A stretch of DNA of 47,452 nucleotides from Patescibacteria group bacterium (GCA_028714475.1 JAQTNC010000006.1:1-47452); one strand, 5' to 3'. Counted from the stretch's first letter, positions 15,289 to 23,602 are shown. Notes: generated from the sequence alone by a model not told the origin. Program-made: numbers and translations.

Positions 15289-15296
15289 CCACCACA

Positions 15297-16538
15297 ATGA
15301 TTGACCGACAAGAAATCGATGCAAAGGCGTCCGAATTCAACATCCAGCCGTCTGATGTCCAGAAGGACTATGTTTACGGATGGATGCTTAAAGGTATCTT
15401 CGAGAACCACGCCCTCGGGCAGCGACTCTCCCTCAAGGGCGGGGCCGCCTTGAGGAAGGCTTACTTTGCGGAGTCACGGTTCTCGAAAGACCTCGACTTT
15501 TCGGTGGCGGAGGAAGTAGACGAGGCGTTCCTTCACGACGCACTGAACGAAGTGTGCGGCTTCGTGACCGAAAACACGGGGGTCAAATTCCGGCTCGACC
15601 GAACGCTCGTCGAAGACAAGGGGGTACCGATTGCCGGACGCCAGGTGCTCGAGGCTCGCGCATACTTCGACAGTTTCTACGGCGAAAAGGAGATGATCCT
15701 AAAGACGCAACTCGACGTGACCCAGTTCGACAAGCACTATCTGCCACTCCAAAGGCCGGCTCTACTTCACCCCTACTCGGACAAGGATACTTGCGCCACC
15801 ACGCTCGTCTGCCAGAAGGCAGAGGAGATTTTCGCGTCGAAGCTGGTGGCCCTCCTGCACCGCAGAAGGGCGAAGGATCTCTTCGACCTCTTCTGTGGAC
15901 TGATCATCAACCGCGTGCCGCCGGTGAACAGGACGGAGGTCATCACAACGTTCTTGAAGAGGTCGATATACGAGCCAATACCAAGCCAAGGCAAGCAGCA
16001 CCTGCTAGACATCCCTATCGAGGAGTCACGGAGTTTCTGGGGAGGTCTTGTTGTTCCCGCCGCCGCACTTTACAGCTTCGACCATGTCGCGACGAACTTC
16101 CACCAGCTCATCGAAGAACTCTTCGCCCTCGTGCCCGCTCCGGCTCTTGCTGCCCCTGCACCACGCGGCTTCACGCACAGCGGAATACGGAGGCCGACAC
16201 ATTCGTCCATTTACCCCAGGGCAACCTCTCATTCCCCCTCGCCGAGTTACGACTTCGGTGGACTCTCCTCGTCCGACAGGAATACAATCATTGATGCCGG
16301 ACGATCTCAGACGCTCATCGAGCTCGGTTACAAGGGATACCGACGTCTCGTCGAGCCATACAAGTTTGAATACCGAATTCGACAGAGCGACAACCGTGGC
16401 ATCGAATATTTTTGGGGCTATGACCGGAGCGGCGGCGAGTCAGGTAAGACAAGCATCAAACAATTTTTCGTGGACGAGATCGAATACGTTAGGCCTACGA
16501 CCAGCCAATTCATACCTCAGTGGACAGTTGAGCTATAG
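15297..16538 (+). CDS. AbiEii/AbiGii-type nucleotidyltransferase with WYL-like C-terminal domain
   Basis: 413 aa from ATG 15297 (an alternative GTG lies at 15267). The N-terminal 270 residues have the AbiEii toxin signature: LSLKGGAALRKAYF, SRFSKDLDFSV (nucleotide-binding GG and DxD region) and QKAEEIFASKLVALLHRRRAKDLFDLFCG. A Pro/Ser-rich linker follows, then about 75 residues (GYKGYRRLVEPYKFEYRI ... EYFWGYDRSGG ... QFFVDEIEYVR) that resemble a WYL-type ligand-sensing domain. AbiEii proteins are toxins of type IV toxin-antitoxin/abortive phage infection systems, normally paired with AbiEi; no antitoxin gene is visible next to it here. Inverted repeats bracket the gene, suggesting transfer. 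Confidence 0.82.
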   Translation: MIDRQEIDAKASEFNIQPSDVQKDYVYGWMLKGIFENHALGQRLSLKGGAALRKAYFAESRFSKDLDFSVAEEVDEAFLHDALNEVCGFVTENTGVKFRLDRTLVEDKGVPIAGRQVLEARAYFDSFYGEKEMILKTQLDVTQFDKHYLPLQRPALLHPYSDKDTCATTLVCQKAEEIFASKLVALLHRRRAKDLFDLFCGLIINRVPPVNRTEVITTFLKRSIYEPIPSQGKQHLLDIPIEESRSFWGGLVVPAAALYSFDHVATNFHQLIEELFALVPAPALAAPAPRGFTHSGIRRPTHSSIYPRATSHSPSPSYDFGGLSSSDRNTIIDAGRSQTLIELGYKGYRRLVEPYKFEYRIRQSDNRGIEYFWGYDRSGGESGKTSIKQFFVDEIEYVRPTTSQFIPQWTVEL

Positions 16539-16550
16539 TATCGCCTAACA

Positions 16551-16578
16551 ACAAAACCGCCCTTGCAGGCGGTTTTGT
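16551..16578 (+). terminator. Terminator of the AbiEii-like gene
   Basis: ACAAAACCGCC-cttgca-GGCGGTTTTGT, starting 12 bp after the stop. The same ACAAAACCGC...GCGGTTTTGT style recurs at 16965-16997 after the tRNA. Confidence 0.8.
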
Positions 16579-16645
16579 CTTGGCGACAAGGACCTACCGG
16601 TCGCCCTGATAATATAACTTCCTTGCGGAAAACTCGTCGTCCTTA

Positions 16646-16691
16646 CGCGAGGCCAGGCCGCCATGCCTGGCGGCCCCCGCAGGCCGAGCGC
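16646..16691. repeat. Inverted repeat B' downstream of the AbiEii-like gene
   Basis: Reverse complement of A' (15115-15160) with 43 of 46 positions identical. Together they delimit a segment of about 1.58 kb containing only the AbiEii-like gene. Confidence 0.85.
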
Positions 16692-16899
16692 ATATTTTCT
16701 AATAGTTTGGGTTGGGTGGCGCGGAGGCCGCCGGAACCAGCGGCACCTTGGGGATTCCGTAGAAGCCGCCCGCGCGAAGCGACAGCCGGATCGCGCGAGC
16801 CCGCAGGCGCAGCGGGGCCGGCGGAGCGGGAGCGCGAAGGCGGCGACACAGGAATCCCCTGGTGACGCGGTCCGGCGGCCGGAGCGTCAAGATGGAATG

Positions 16900-16952
16900 C
16901 CCTTCGACTCCCCCGCACCACTCGCTTCGCTCGGGTGCAGGGTCGCTCAGGG
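16900..16952. repeat. Dispersed palindrome, divergent copy R3
   Basis: CCCTTCGAC...GTCGCTCAGGG ends match the ends of R1/R2, but the interior differs and holds CGCACCACTCGcttCGCTCGGGTGC. Confidence 0.6.
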
Positions 16953-16964
16953 AATATATTATAA

Positions 16965-16997
16965 CGACAAAACCGCAGATTCACTGCGGTTTTGTCG
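16965..16997 (-). terminator. Terminator after tRNA-Ser
   Basis: CGACAAAACCGCAG-attca-CTGCGGTTTTGTCG: 14-bp stem directly after the tRNA CCA end. Confidence 0.8.
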
Positions 16998-17087
16998 TGG
17001 CGGAGAGGGTGAGATTCGAACTCACGGTACCTTTGCAGGTACAACGGTTTTCGAGACCGTCTCTTTAGACCACTCAGACACCTCTCC
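16998..17087 (-). tRNA. tRNA-Ser (CGA anticodon)
   Basis: Minus strand GGAGAGGTGTCTGAGTGGTC ... GTTCGAATCTCACCCTCTCCGCCA. The 7-bp acceptor GGAGAGG/CCTCTCC, discriminator G and encoded CCA are clear. The anticodon arm ACGGT-CTCGAAA-ACCGT gives anticodon CGA (reads UCG). A long variable arm (GTACCTGCAAAGGTAC) is as expected for class II tRNA-Ser. Length 90 nt. Confidence 0.95.
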
Positions 17088-17130
17088 ATAATTTTCTCTA
17101 ACTGCCAAACCAACCTACCACGCCGACACC

Positions 17131-18501
17131 TTATTGTCCACCCACCGATGGGGATGAGCGACGGCGGAATAAGCGCTTAATCCGCTCCCCCATCGCCTTT
17201 AACGGATTTGCGCCCATTTCCGCGTCAATGAGTGCGCTCTCGAACAAAGCCAACAACAACCAGAATGCCATCGCCAGGTCGTTCTTGAAATACGGCACGT
17301 CCACGAGGCCGTGAACGACGATGACCGTCATGGTCGCGACGATGGCGGTCGGCCACCAACCGCCGCGCTTCGAACGCGCCGCGCGCCAAGCCATCCAGCC
17401 AGCCGCCCCAAGCAACCAGAAGAACCCGACCAGTCCGATGAGGCCGGTCTCGGTCCAAAAATTCAGCACGATGTTGTGCGGATACATGAAGATCTCGATG
17501 TAATCCGCCCGATGATACGGCACAAAAACCTGCTGATAACCGGACAGACCGGCGCCGAAAACCGGATGGTCGGCGAGCATAGCCGACGTTTCCGACCAAA
17601 TGCTCGCGCGCACGGAACCGGATGGATCACGCAGACCGACAAGCGACGAGGCGCGTTCGAGCGCTGGCGACCAGAACAGAATGACGGCGCATCCGGCGAT
17701 GATGGCAATAAGGGTCGCGGCGCGGGTTGGCCGCCGCATCAGGCCAAGGACAATCAAGCCGACCGTGATGGCCATGAGCCCGCCCTTGGAAACGGCGAAG
17801 GCGGTGGCCGCGATGCCAAGCAGGACGGCCATCGCCAGCAGAAGAGACGCGCCCTTTTCCAGAGTCGATCCTTTCCTGATCATCTCGTACGCCCCGGCCG
17901 CGAGCAGGACAACGGTCGGCGCGACGGTGAGCGCGATGGCGTTCGGATAGCCGTAGAAGGCGGTGACGCGCCGCGTGAGCGCATCGGCCCAGTATGGGTT
18001 CGGGATGCCCCAGCCGGTGAATTTCTGATAGAAGGCGATGAGGCCGACGACGATGACGGTCGCGGTCAGGCCGAAGAGGACAAGCCGGCGATCGTTTTCG
18101 GTGTGAAGCGCATCGGCCGCGATGACGAAGAACAGCATCGGCTCGATGAAGTAGGCGCGCCAAACGCCGAGCGCGGCGCGCAAGTCCGGCGAAACCAATG
18201 TGCCGATCGTAGCCCCGACGAGCAACAAAGTCATCGGCAAGGCCCAGCGCTTGAGCGGGCGCCAGGCCACCGGACGCCAACCGCCGTTCACGAACCAGGC
18301 GGCCAACAAGCCGAAGAACAGCATTTCCAGCAGGGTGGTCGGGATGGTCGGCAGACCAAGCGGCAATTCAACGGAAAAACGCACGAGATACGCCGGGAGA
18401 AGCGCCGCAAAAAGCGCGACCGCCATCGGCGGACGGTAAAGCGCCAGGACAAACATCCAGACGGCCGCGATGAAGATGAGGATGATGGCGTACAGAGGCA
18501 T
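17131..18501 (-). CDS. O-antigen ligase/polymerase-like membrane protein (Wzy_C)
   Basis: 456 aa with about twelve TM helices. The large extracytoplasmic loop with RASIWSETSAMLADHPVFGAGLSGYQQVF and the following YPHNIVLNFWTETGLIGLVGFFWLL are the hallmark of the Wzy_C/WaaL family, which polymerises or ligates surface glycans on a lipid carrier. The tail is cytosolic and basic (IKRLFRRRSSP). It starts one base after the flippase gene ends, so the two form an operon. In a CPR cell without LPS a role in surface polysaccharide or glycoprotein assembly is the better guess. Confidence 0.88.
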   Translation of the reverse strand: MPLYAIILIFIAAVWMFVLALYRPPMAVALFAALLPAYLVRFSVELPLGLPTIPTTLLEMLFFGLLAAWFVNGGWRPVAWRPLKRWALPMTLLLVGATIGTLVSPDLRAALGVWRAYFIEPMLFFVIAADALHTENDRRLVLFGLTATVIVVGLIAFYQKFTGWGIPNPYWADALTRRVTAFYGYPNAIALTVAPTVVLLAAGAYEMIRKGSTLEKGASLLLAMAVLLGIAATAFAVSKGGLMAITVGLIVLGLMRRPTRAATLIAIIAGCAVILFWSPALERASSLVGLRDPSGSVRASIWSETSAMLADHPVFGAGLSGYQQVFVPYHRADYIEIFMYPHNIVLNFWTETGLIGLVGFFWLLGAAGWMAWRAARSKRGGWWPTAIVATMTVIVVHGLVDVPYFKNDLAMAFWLLLALFESALIDAEMGANPLKAMGERIKRLFRRRSSPSVGGQ

Positions 18502-18502
18502 A

Positions 18503-19942
18503 TCAAGCGGCAGGAGGAGTCGGTCTTCGTTCAGGCAGGAAAGAGAAAATCATCTCACGTGTCACGCCGCGCATGGCGGCAAGAGCGGCGAAATAGACGG
18601 CGGCACCCAACGCGATGCGCAACAAGACCGGCCACGACGGCACGGCAATCAGACAAACATACATCAAGGCGGCGGCCGGCAAAGTCTTGACGGCCAACCG
18701 CAACGAGACGCGGACATGAGCGTGTTTCCGCAGGACCCAAACGTTGACGACCGCGATGAAGGCCTCGGAAAACAGCGTTACGGCGGCCGCCCCCATGATG
18801 CCGAAGCGCGGGATGAGCCAGACATACAGGGCGAGCGACAGCACGGCATCAGTGGCGAAACCCCAAATCATCCGGCGTTGGAGCCCGACCGCGAGGACGG
18901 TGTAACCGAAGAGCGCGCTCATGAACACGGCCGCGCCCGCTCCCATAAGAATGACCAGGGACGGCCCGGCGGCGGCGAAATCGCGGCCCGCAACCAGAGT
19001 CATCAAATCGGTGGCGACCGGCACGGTGCCGACCAAGAGCGGCACGGCGAGCATGATCATAAAATCGAACGCGCGGCCGAGACGGCGGTCGAACGCGGCC
19101 CGATCGCCAGCCAGCCAAGCGGCCGCCAGCACCGGCATGACGATGCCCATGAAGACCGACGGCACGACGGTGATAACATCGAGCACCTTATAGGCGGCGC
19201 CGTACAGGCCAACCTCGGCCTGCGAACGCGTCAGCGACAGAATGATGACGTCACTTTTCAGATAGACCAAATTGAGGGCGACGGTGACGCCGACCGGCCA
19301 CGACTCCCGCAGGACATGAAGCCAATAGGCGCGGTCATAGACCAGGCGCACCGGCACCAGCCGCCGCACGAAAATCCAGTTGAGCGTGAGCTGCGCGGCG
19401 TTGCCCGCGATCAACAGGGAGATGATGGGCAACAAGCCGCCGCCCAGCTTGGCCACGGCTACGACGCCGAGGAACAGCACGAGGCGTCCGGCGACTTCGG
19501 CGATGGTGGCACGAGCGACCGCGAGCTTCTTCTGGAACACGCCGACGAGCGTCTGCGAAAGCGTCATCCCGAAATACGAGAAGGAAGCCAGCGTGATGCC
19601 GAGCTTGATCTGCATCGAATAAGGAAACAGCCACCCGACCGCTACCGCCAAGCCGTAGAAGGCCGCGGCGGAAGCGAGCCGCAAGGTGAAGACATTCGAG
19701 ACGACCCGCTGTTCGTCCGCGCCCGGTTCGGCCAGCAGGCGAATCAGCGTGAGCGTCAAGCCGAAATCCACCAAAATGCCGAAGAACTGCAGGAACGTGG
19801 TGGCGGTCGTAAATTCGCCGTAAGCCGTCAGGCCGAGGTGGCGCGTCATCACCGCAACGGTCAGGATACCCAAAATCGTTCCGATGACTTTGCCGGAAAT
19901 CTGAATGGCGGTGTTGCTGGCGACGGCGCGGGCGAGGGACAT
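18503..19942 (-). CDS. Polysaccharide flippase (Wzx/MATE-like, MVF superfamily)
   Basis: 479 aa with about fourteen TM helices. The start SLARAVASNTAIQISGKVIGTILGILTVAVMTRHLG and GEFTTATTFLQFFGILVDFGL are typical for Wzx-type lipid-linked oligosaccharide flippases, as is YGAAYKVLDVITVVPSVFMGIVMPVLA. It would move undecaprenyl-linked glycans to the outer face of the membrane for the Wzy_C protein encoded next. An extended -10 lies upstream at 19961-19969; no SD is visible. Confidence 0.88.
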   Translation of the reverse strand: MSLARAVASNTAIQISGKVIGTILGILTVAVMTRHLGLTAYGEFTTATTFLQFFGILVDFGLTLTLIRLLAEPGADEQRVVSNVFTLRLASAAAFYGLAVAVGWLFPYSMQIKLGITLASFSYFGMTLSQTLVGVFQKKLAVARATIAEVAGRLVLFLGVVAVAKLGGGLLPIISLLIAGNAAQLTLNWIFVRRLVPVRLVYDRAYWLHVLRESWPVGVTVALNLVYLKSDVIILSLTRSQAEVGLYGAAYKVLDVITVVPSVFMGIVMPVLAAAWLAGDRAAFDRRLGRAFDFMIMLAVPLLVGTVPVATDLMTLVAGRDFAAAGPSLVILMGAGAAVFMSALFGYTVLAVGLQRRMIWGFATDAVLSLALYVWLIPRFGIMGAAAVTLFSEAFIAVVNVWVLRKHAHVRVSLRLAVKTLPAAALMYVCLIAVPSWPVLLRIALGAAVYFAALAAMRGVTREMIFSFLPERRPTPPAA

Positions 19943-19960
19943 ATATAGGAAAGCCCCCGA

Positions 19961-19969
19961 ATTATAACA
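19961..19969 (-). promoter_or_regulatory. Extended -10 of the flippase operon
   Basis: Minus strand TGTTATAAT, 18 nt before the ATG at 19942. Confidence 0.5.
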
Positions 19970-20103
19970 TGGCTTGACAAAAGTCGGTGGGCGTGAAGCG
20001 ACTCCGGTTTTTCATGGTCATACTGAAAATAAATACCTCTCCGGCGTTTTCTTGCTTAATTTGACGGTTGGAATTAGGATTTTCTGATGATAAAATATAG
20101 ATA

Positions 20104-20131
20104 CGGGTGAAGGAGGAGCACCCGCTAAAAT
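20104..20131 (+). promoter_or_regulatory. -10 and hairpin before the SpoIID-domain gene
   Basis: CGGGTG-aaggaggag-CACCCG (20104-20124) is followed by TAAAAT (20126-20131), exactly 6 nt before ATG 20138. This spacing suggests a leaderless message, and it supports that ATG. The AGGAGG in the hairpin loop is about 21 nt from the ATG, too far to serve as SD. Confidence 0.45.
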
Positions 20132-20137
20132 ACCAAC

Positions 20138-22210
20138 ATGAGCCATAAACGGCAACACCACCCAAGTCCTCCGGGGTCGACCTTAAATGTGGTCGATGTT
20201 CGACTGCACCCCGATCGAGAGCCCATCCCGACAGGACTTCCCTGCCCGAAATCGGCCATTTCGCGTCATTCGGACGCGAAAAACCTCGTCGAAATATCAC
20301 GGATATTCCTCCTCGGTTTTCGCGCCGACTGGCGCGAAATCATCCGATTTCGGCTCGGAAATCCCTATCGGTATGGGCTCATAGGACCGTCGCTCACGCG
20401 AGCGGCGCGTCTTTTGCTGTTTGCCGCGCTTTCCATGACGGTTGTTTTGGCGCCTGCGGCCACCCACGCCGCCACGCCCACCTACGCCGCCAAGGAACTG
20501 ATTCGTTCCGAACAACGCGTTGTCATGGCGCCGGGCGAGTCGCGGGCCTTCTCCATCGGCTACAAGAACGTCGGCACCGCGACCTGGAAGGCCGGCAGCA
20601 AGAACTTCATCTCTGTCTACACCTACTCGCCGTACTCGCGCAAAAGCGTTTTTCAGGACAGCACCTGGCTCAACGACGCCCAACCCGCGCGCCTCACCGA
20701 AGCGGAGGTCCGACCCGGCGCCCTCGGCCGCTTCAGCTTCACGCTTTATGCGCCGCTCCAGCCAGGCGACTACAAGGAAACCTTCCGCGTGGCGGCCGAA
20801 GACCTGACTTGGGTAAAGGACGCGCTCTTCACCGTCAACATCACGGTCAAGGAATCCGAAACCGTTTCCGCGTCGCCGTCCGGAAACATTTCCTTCGTGG
20901 ACAACAATAATGCCGTCGGATACAAGGCGATGAAGCTCATCTCAAGCGCCGAAAAGCTCTCGCTTGAGGGCGGCGAGAAGGCCACCTACCGCGTTGCCTT
21001 CAAGAACGTGGGCCGCACGAACTGGCAGCAAAACGGCAGCACGCCGCTCGTCTTGCGTGCGGCGCCGGGCAATGCCTATTCGTTCCGCGATTCCACATGG
21101 AGCGGCATGGACAAGGTCAGCCAACTGACGTCCACCGTGCTGAAGCCAGGCGAACTCGGTTTCTTCAACGTCACCTTGACCGCGCCCACCGTGCCTGGAG
21201 TTTACCTGGCCAAATTTGTCCTAGCCGCCGGCGATTTCCCGATTGACGGCGGCGGCGTCGAACTGCCCATCGAGGTCCGCCAAGGCAAGATTCCGGCCTC
21301 CGTTGACATGGCCTACGACGAGGACCTGTCCAATTCCGGCCAGCGCGGACCGAACATCCGCGTCGGGCTGTTCACCACGACCCAACCGGTGATTATCGCC
21401 GCTCCCGGCGCCTATACGCTCGTGAACAGCAATGACCAGCTGGTCGCCCATTTCTCCGGCGTCACGACAATCACGTTCGACTTTTCGCAGATGATCTACC
21501 GCGTCCAAAACGGAACCGCCATCTACACGTTCGACAAGCACCCCAGACTGCAACCAGACGATCCGGCCTCGACCATCTTCGAGATTCAAAGCTACGAAAG
21601 TCGCCCGACCTGGGACACGAGCGTGAACTTCAACAAGTTCCGCGGCGCGCTCGAGGTGCTGTATGCCCCCGCCACCGCTAAGCTCTGGGTCATCGAGGAA
21701 CTGCCGGTCGAGGATTACATGCGCGGTCTCGCGGAAACCTCCAACGGCTCGCCGTTCGAATACCAAAAGGCGCTGGTCACGGCGGCGCGCACTTATGCGC
21801 TCTATGTCGTGGCGATAGGCGGGAAACACCAATCTGAATATCACGACGTGAACACCACCGGCAACGACCAGGTGTACAAGGGCTACGCCTCCGAACTGGT
21901 TCGGCCGAACGTCGTCCGCGCCGCCGAAGAGACGCGCGGCTCGGTCGTCATCTACAACGGCGAAATCGTCGTGACGCCGTACTTCTCCCGTTCTGACGGC
22001 CGCACCCGCTCCTGGACCGAGGTCTGGTCGAGCACGCCGCATCCGTGGCTCATCTCGAAGCCGTGTCCGCATGATGCAGGGCTGGATCTTTGGGGCCACG
22101 GCGTCGGCCTTTCGGCGAACGACGCGGTCGGCCGCGCCAACGACGGCGAATCCTGGACGGACATCCTCAAATACTATTACACGGGCGTGGAGATAAAGCG
22201 CCTCTACTGA
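20138..22210 (+). CDS. SpoIID/LytB-domain protein with two NBR1/NEW1-like Ig domains
   Basis: 690 aa. An unusual N-terminal extension of about 85 residues precedes the hydrophobic segment RAARLLLFAALSMTVVLAPAATHA. Two similar beta-sandwich repeats follow (AAKELIRSEQRVVMAPGESRAFSIGYKNVGTATWK and AMKLISSAEKLSLEGGEKATYRVAFKNVGRTNWQ). The SpoIID part comes last: IEELPVEDYMRGLAETSNGSPFEYQKALVTAARTYA, HDVNTTGNDQVYKGYASE, TPYFSRSDGRTRSWTEVW and WGHGVGLSANDA. SpoIID domains are peptidoglycan lytic transglycosylases acting on denuded glycan. The next gene, 4 bp on, is a carboxypeptidase. The Ig-like domains probably place the enzyme on the wall. The long N-terminus could be an over-called start. Confidence 0.85.
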   Translation: MSHKRQHHPSPPGSTLNVVDVRLHPDREPIPTGLPCPKSAISRHSDAKNLVEISRIFLLGFRADWREIIRFRLGNPYRYGLIGPSLTRAARLLLFAALSMTVVLAPAATHAATPTYAAKELIRSEQRVVMAPGESRAFSIGYKNVGTATWKAGSKNFISVYTYSPYSRKSVFQDSTWLNDAQPARLTEAEVRPGALGRFSFTLYAPLQPGDYKETFRVAAEDLTWVKDALFTVNITVKESETVSASPSGNISFVDNNNAVGYKAMKLISSAEKLSLEGGEKATYRVAFKNVGRTNWQQNGSTPLVLRAAPGNAYSFRDSTWSGMDKVSQLTSTVLKPGELGFFNVTLTAPTVPGVYLAKFVLAAGDFPIDGGGVELPIEVRQGKIPASVDMAYDEDLSNSGQRGPNIRVGLFTTTQPVIIAAPGAYTLVNSNDQLVAHFSGVTTITFDFSQMIYRVQNGTAIYTFDKHPRLQPDDPASTIFEIQSYESRPTWDTSVNFNKFRGALEVLYAPATAKLWVIEELPVEDYMRGLAETSNGSPFEYQKALVTAARTYALYVVAIGGKHQSEYHDVNTTGNDQVYKGYASELVRPNVVRAAEETRGSVVIYNGEIVVTPYFSRSDGRTRSWTEVWSSTPHPWLISKPCPHDAGLDLWGHGVGLSANDAVGRANDGESWTDILKYYYTGVEIKRLY
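20263..20341 (+). other. Three hairpins in a row inside the 5' part of the SpoIID gene
   Basis: TTCGCGTC-attcg-GACGCGAA, CGAAATATC-ac-GGATATTCC and TTTCGCGCC-gact-GGCGCGAAA stand side by side. They lie in the stretch coding for the odd N-terminal extension, so they may be an inserted repeat or a structured leader. Confidence 0.5.
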
Positions 22211-22214
22211 CGCC

Positions 22215-23300
22215 ATGCGTTGTCGATTCACCATCGCCGTCGCCTGCTTCGCCGTCGCGTCCGTCTTGGCCGCGAACCCTGTTTGGGCGGCCGATGACGC
22301 CTTGCGCGGAGTCTATGAACGACGAGCTGATTTGCGCTCCCTGTTCCGCGCCGCCGACTGGTCCGCCGTTTCGTCGCCGAAAACGGCGGGGATGAGCAAC
22401 CTATTCGACTGGGCGCGGCAATACGGCTGGCAGGAATACCCCGACCAACTTAAGGAATACTCGCCGACCTACGGTTCAGCCGTGGCCGTGGCAACAAAAA
22501 AGCCCGGCCCGACGCTCGTGCCCGGGGCACGTTTCAATTTTGCGGCCCTGACCGCCGATGCCGTGCTGGTCATCGATGACGCGTCCGGGGAAGTGTTGCT
22601 CTCGCACAATTCGCAGAAGACGCACCCTATCGCTTCCCTCACGAAGCTGATGACGGCGATGGTGGCGCTCGATCACGGCCTTAACTTCAACGCCAGTTCG
22701 GCACTGAACCAGGACGATACGGTGGGCGGAGCCATGCTCCGCATCAACCGCGGCGTGCCACTCACGGTGCGTGACCTGTTCAACGCCATGCTTGTCGGAT
22801 CGGCCAACGACGCGGCGCACGCGATTGCGCGCCAATGTGGACTGAATGAATCGTCTTTCATCGCGGCCATGAACGACAAGGCGCGCCTGCTCGGCCTCGC
22901 GAGCGCCAAGTTCGCGGATCCCACCGGACTGGACGTGGGCAACGTCGCCACGGCCACCGATGCCGCTGCCCTGTTGCGGTTCGCCCTCGGCGACTACGGG
23001 GAAATCCGCCGTTCGGCCAGCAGCGCGTCCTACGACATCGTCTTGAGCGACACGGAACGCCATCACCTGACGAACACCAACGCCCTTCTGACTGACAACA
23101 CCAACGGCCTCTATGTTTTCGGTGGCAAGACCGGCTATCTCATCGAGGCCGGCTGGAACCTGGCGGTCAGGATGCAGGACTGGCGCCAGCGGCCGGTGAC
23201 GGTCGTCATCTTCGGTGCGCACAACAAGACGCTGGTTTTCAACGAGGCGGCCAAGGCCGCGCGGTGGGTCTGGACGAACTACCGCTGGCCGAAAAGCTGA
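22215..23300 (+). CDS. Serine-type D-Ala-D-Ala carboxypeptidase (peptidase S11)
   Basis: 361 aa with signal peptide TIAVACFAVASVLAANPVWA. The three penicillin-binding motifs are clear: SLTK (S141), SAN (S196) and KTG (K305). A spacer of about 80 residues rich in aromatic and charged residues separates the signal from the catalytic domain; no C-terminal amphipathic anchor helix is evident. It trims the terminal D-Ala of peptidoglycan stem peptides outside the membrane. Starts 4 bp after the SpoIID gene, forming a wall-remodelling operon. Confidence 0.92.
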   Translation: MRCRFTIAVACFAVASVLAANPVWAADDALRGVYERRADLRSLFRAADWSAVSSPKTAGMSNLFDWARQYGWQEYPDQLKEYSPTYGSAVAVATKKPGPTLVPGARFNFAALTADAVLVIDDASGEVLLSHNSQKTHPIASLTKLMTAMVALDHGLNFNASSALNQDDTVGGAMLRINRGVPLTVRDLFNAMLVGSANDAAHAIARQCGLNESSFIAAMNDKARLLGLASAKFADPTGLDVGNVATATDAAALLRFALGDYGEIRRSASSASYDIVLSDTERHHLTNTNALLTDNTNGLYVFGGKTGYLIEAGWNLAVRMQDWRQRPVTVVIFGAHNKTLVFNEAAKAARWVWTNYRWPKS

Positions 23301-23352
23301 CTCGAGCGGAAGAGCCGTGTTCTCGGCAGGAACCGCTCTGCCGATGAAGACT

Positions 23353-23513
23353 CCCCGGGCTCACGCCCGGGGTATCTAAGACCCCCATCATATTTCATTC
23401 ACCGAAGCCCGATGCCCCCTTCGTCACCCTTCGGGCGACTTCGGGGGATTCACGCGTCTGGAACCCCGGGCTGACCCCACTACGCAATGCTTCGTGGGGC
23501 ACCGCGCCCGGGG
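23353..23513. repeat. Pair of CCCCGGGC...GCCCGGGG(TAT) palindromes
   Basis: The first copy has a 4-nt loop; the second has the same stem and flank but an extra hairpin of about 25 nt in its loop. Confidence 0.55.
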
Positions 23514-23533
23514 TATTCGGCGGAGGTGAACAA

Positions 23534-23557
23534 GACCGCCTGAAGGCGGCATTTTTG
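23534..23557 (+). terminator. Terminator after the wall-remodelling operon
   Basis: CCGCC-tgaa-GGCGG followed by CATTTTTG. It sits about 235 bp past the S11 stop and about 17 bp before the next promoter. Confidence 0.6.
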
Positions 23558-23573
23558 TAATCGAGGAAGCTCG

Positions 23574-23602
23574 TTGACAGACGCAATGGGCGGCGTTAAG
23601 GT
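23574..23602 (+). promoter_or_regulatory. Promoter of exported protein gene 23631
   Basis: TTGACA, 17-nt spacer, TAAGGT. SD TGGAGGAAAA precedes the ATG at 23631. Confidence 0.6.

Larger units (their letters stand above)
14697..15296. other. 600-bp intergenic region with repeats, no supported gene
   Basis: Contains nested palindrome R2 (14787-14862), a GC-rich stretch with short palindromes around 14870-15100, and inverted repeat A' (15115-15160). The track ORF 14817-15227 reads through R2 and low-complexity GC-rich DNA with no SD or family match, so I do not treat it as a gene. A small hairpin TGTGCttcGCACA lies near 15184-15196. Confidence 0.6.
16579..16964. other. Intergenic GC-rich repeat region, no supported gene
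   Basis: Holds inverted repeat B' (16646-16691), a GC-rich stretch with many short palindromes (16740-16890) and the nested palindrome R3 (16900-16952). The track ORFs here share no SD or family match and run through these repeats. Confidence 0.6.
23301..23573. other. Intergenic region with repeated CCCCGGGC palindromes
   Basis: No supported gene. Hairpins CCCCGGGC-tcac-GCCCGGGG (23353-23372) and a second copy of the same stem (about 23464-23513) that encloses CCCCACtacgcaatgcttcGTGGGG; both are followed by GGTAT. Confidence 0.55.

Noticed and set aside
16663-17091. 142-aa track ORF across the repeat and tRNA region
   Set aside because: It reads through inverted repeat B', R3 and the antisense of tRNA-Ser; clearly not coding.
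17311-19948. Two long plus-strand ORFs (459 and 492 aa) opposite the O-antigen ligase and flippase genes
   Set aside because: Shadow frames rich in Arg, Asp, Gly and Gln with no hydrophobic or domain pattern; the minus-strand frames have clear TM proteins.
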